Shown: piece after piece, positions 62,696 through 64,000 of the stretch
How the letters are laid out: each line of letters opens with the position of its first letter
Numbering within the stretch: the stretch's first letter is position 1
Origin: Paulinella micropora
Taxonomy: Eukaryota > Cercozoa > Imbricatea > Euglyphida > Paulinellidae
Assembly: GCA_019918135.1 (NCBI GenBank)
Contig: WBZZ01006609.1
Location: 1-64,000 of the forward strand
Direction: 5' to 3'
Length of the DNA: 64,000 nt
The notes under the pieces: model-generated
What the model was told of the DNA's origin: nothing
Databases searched by the model: none
What the model saw: only the letters and a program-made list of their open reading frames with translations
Made by a program: the position numbers and the translations under genes

Positions 62696-64000
62696 GACCA
62701 GGACATCGCCAAGGATGAAATCTGCACCGAGCTGGCAGCGCAATGCAAGCAGCTTATGAAGGAACAAGAGCGGGGGTTCAAAAATGAAGCTGAATTTCAA
62801 CAGTGGAAGATGAGGAGCCAAACTCATCACAAAATCCATCGGGAAAATCGTTTCCAAACCACTAAGCGGAAGTCTGGAGCACCTCTTGACCTTCGATCGA
62901 TTGTTTGCTCTTTTGACGGGACACCCCCTGTGCTCGTTCCTTCATGTCGACGCAAATCCACTGACTTTAAAGGTAAGTACGTTATTCGTCTTGGCCTTGG
63001 GGTGTTCAGTTGTTACAGAACCAGGAAAAGTTACATCTACACTCACGGCCCTGATATTGAAAAAGGTCAGAACAGTACAATCTCTATCCTTTACCACATG
63101 CTACGGAGTCGGCTGTGGAGCACTGACACTATGGCCGCATGGAAGCTCTTCATTGAGTTTGACGGAGGGGGCGAAAATACTGGCTGGGGTATGTATGGCT
63201 TTATCAACTTCATTATCTGGGCGGGATGGTTTTTGCAAGGACAGACTCATCGAAATCTCCCACACCATGGGTTTTCCGGTGATGATCAGAAGTTTCGCAC
63301 GATGAGACGAGGGTTAGGCACTGCCTTTTTAACCACAAGCATCGCTCAGGCTTTGTTCAAGCTGCTTCGCGCGTTCACCAAAGACAAAGAACGTATTGTC
63401 GTCTGTATCCTGATCACCAGTTATGACTGGGTGAATTTTTTTTCACCATGCATGAACAAGTACTTGAAGTACTGGAATCGTCCCCTGGCATGGCAAATCA
63501 ACGCTGGAGTACCAGGCGATGGCAACAACGGCCTCCCCACGGCCAAGGTAAAGACCTTCGGAGACGGGCAAGAGCATTGGCACGGGGAAAGGGACCGACC
63601 AGACGGAGCTCCGATTAAAATGATGACCCGGGCTCCAGGTTTTCACTTTGCTCTCCTGTTAGTTGAAAAATCTAACTTTTATTTTATTTTGTTAAATAGC
63701 GGAAGGGACGCTGCCCAAAAAACTTCCTCCCGTAAAGTTTGCAGATCCAAAACTTCTGAAGGATGTTCGCAAGCTTGCGCAGAAGTATTGTGGACAGGAG
63801 GAGAAGGACCAGATAGAACATATGCTAGGTTGTAAATGTTTATTGTTATATTGTCATACATAACTGAAAATGTTTTATAGGCCGCCCAGGCGCAGTTGCA
63901 GGCTTGCGCTTTGCAGGAAGCTACGGCGAGGGACGCGAGCCTGGTTATCCAGGTCATATTTCCTGCACTGACAAAAACGATCAGAAGTGGTCAGTGAATG
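62696..64000 (+). CDS. DUF7869-like (transposase-like) protein, multi-exon, incomplete
   Basis: After an acceptor TAG at about 62695 the frame reads DIAKDEICTELAAQCKQLMK and SGAPLDLRSIVCSFDGTPPV, later NSTISILYHMLRSRL, LFIEFDGGGENTGWGMYGFI and LPHHGFSGDDQKF. The acidic FD-GGENT-W segment and the later HGFSGDDQ-F box resemble DUF7869 proteins, which look like DDE/RNase H-fold transposases and are common in repeats of protists and cnidarians. The frame stays open to about 63690, but a strong donor GTAAGT at 62973 may start an intron. Further exons 63700-63828 and 63881-64000 join in phase (HMLG-RPGAVAGLRFAG) and run off the window. Confidence 0.5.

Noticed and set aside
1..64000. Reassignment of TGA to a sense codon, suggested by many in-frame TGA codons
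   Set aside because: TGA is used as the terminal stop in the membrane-protein and Cys-rich genes of both PLVs at conserved positions, and TAA and TAG also interrupt frames of the decayed genes. Point decay explains the data better.
1..64000. CRISPR array or tandem spacer-like repeats
   Set aside because: The repeats seen are microsatellites, fibre coding repeats, SINE units and one 58-bp duplication; none has equal repeats with unique spacers.

Overview
The window is nuclear DNA of a eukaryote, most likely a unicellular one such as an alga or other protist; I cannot name the lineage. Evidence for a nuclear eukaryote is direct: short GT-AG introns (44-82 nt) that splice with consistent phase in three separate genes, a tRNA-derived SINE with an (ATT)n tail, LTR retrotransposons of Copia and Ty3 type, TATA boxes and E2F-like promoter sites. 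Two AT-rich blocks of viral genes flank a more GC-rich retrotransposon graveyard.

Block 1 (1 to about 15,440) is an endogenous Polinton-like virus (PLV-1), cut by the left window edge. It carries the end of a protein-primed family B DNA polymerase, two or three small replication-side genes, and then a virion module on the minus strand: a putative minor virion protein, a putative double-jelly-roll major capsid protein, an adenovirus/Ulp1-type cysteine protease with a long coiled-coil N-terminus, a small basic protein, an FtsK/HerA-type packaging ATPase, small virion candidates, a membrane protein, and a long repeat-rich fibre ending in an intramolecular chaperone (peptidase S74) domain. An rve-type integrase lies at the right end. 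Capsid, protease core and integrase are open; polymerase, ATPase, fibre and several small genes are broken.

From 15,449 to 16,775 come a spliced minus-strand gene and a coiled-coil gene, followed by a cluster of small hairpins. From 17,690 to 46,245 the window is a head-to-head and tail-to-tail pile of decayed retroelements: a gag-like fragment with a CCCH finger, four Copia fragments (one with a MYND finger in its gag-like region), one Ty3/Gypsy element, and one Ty3-like element that appears to have lost its reverse transcriptase core.

Block 2 (46,252 to about 54,096) is a second, internally deleted PLV (PLV-2). It shares the fibre, membrane protein and Cys-rich protein with PLV-1, but has a primase/SF3-helicase where PLV-1 has DNA polymerase B. 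All capsid genes are missing and the replication side is fused directly to the middle of the fibre gene.

From 54,400 to the right edge are host or other eukaryotic sequences: a five-exon charged-protein gene, purine/pyrimidine and KEKD-type repeats, a duplicated promoter-like unit with inverted E2F-like sites and TATA boxes, a multi-exon SET-domain gene, a SINE cluster inside a probable intron, and a gene with a DUF7869-like (transposase-like) domain that runs off the window.

The most interesting new signal is a probable programmed -1 frameshift, conserved at the identical position in both PLVs, that would join a small cytosolic ORF to a transmembrane ORF. An important caution is that many frame breaks look like homopolymers one base too short, so part of the apparent decay could be sequencing error.
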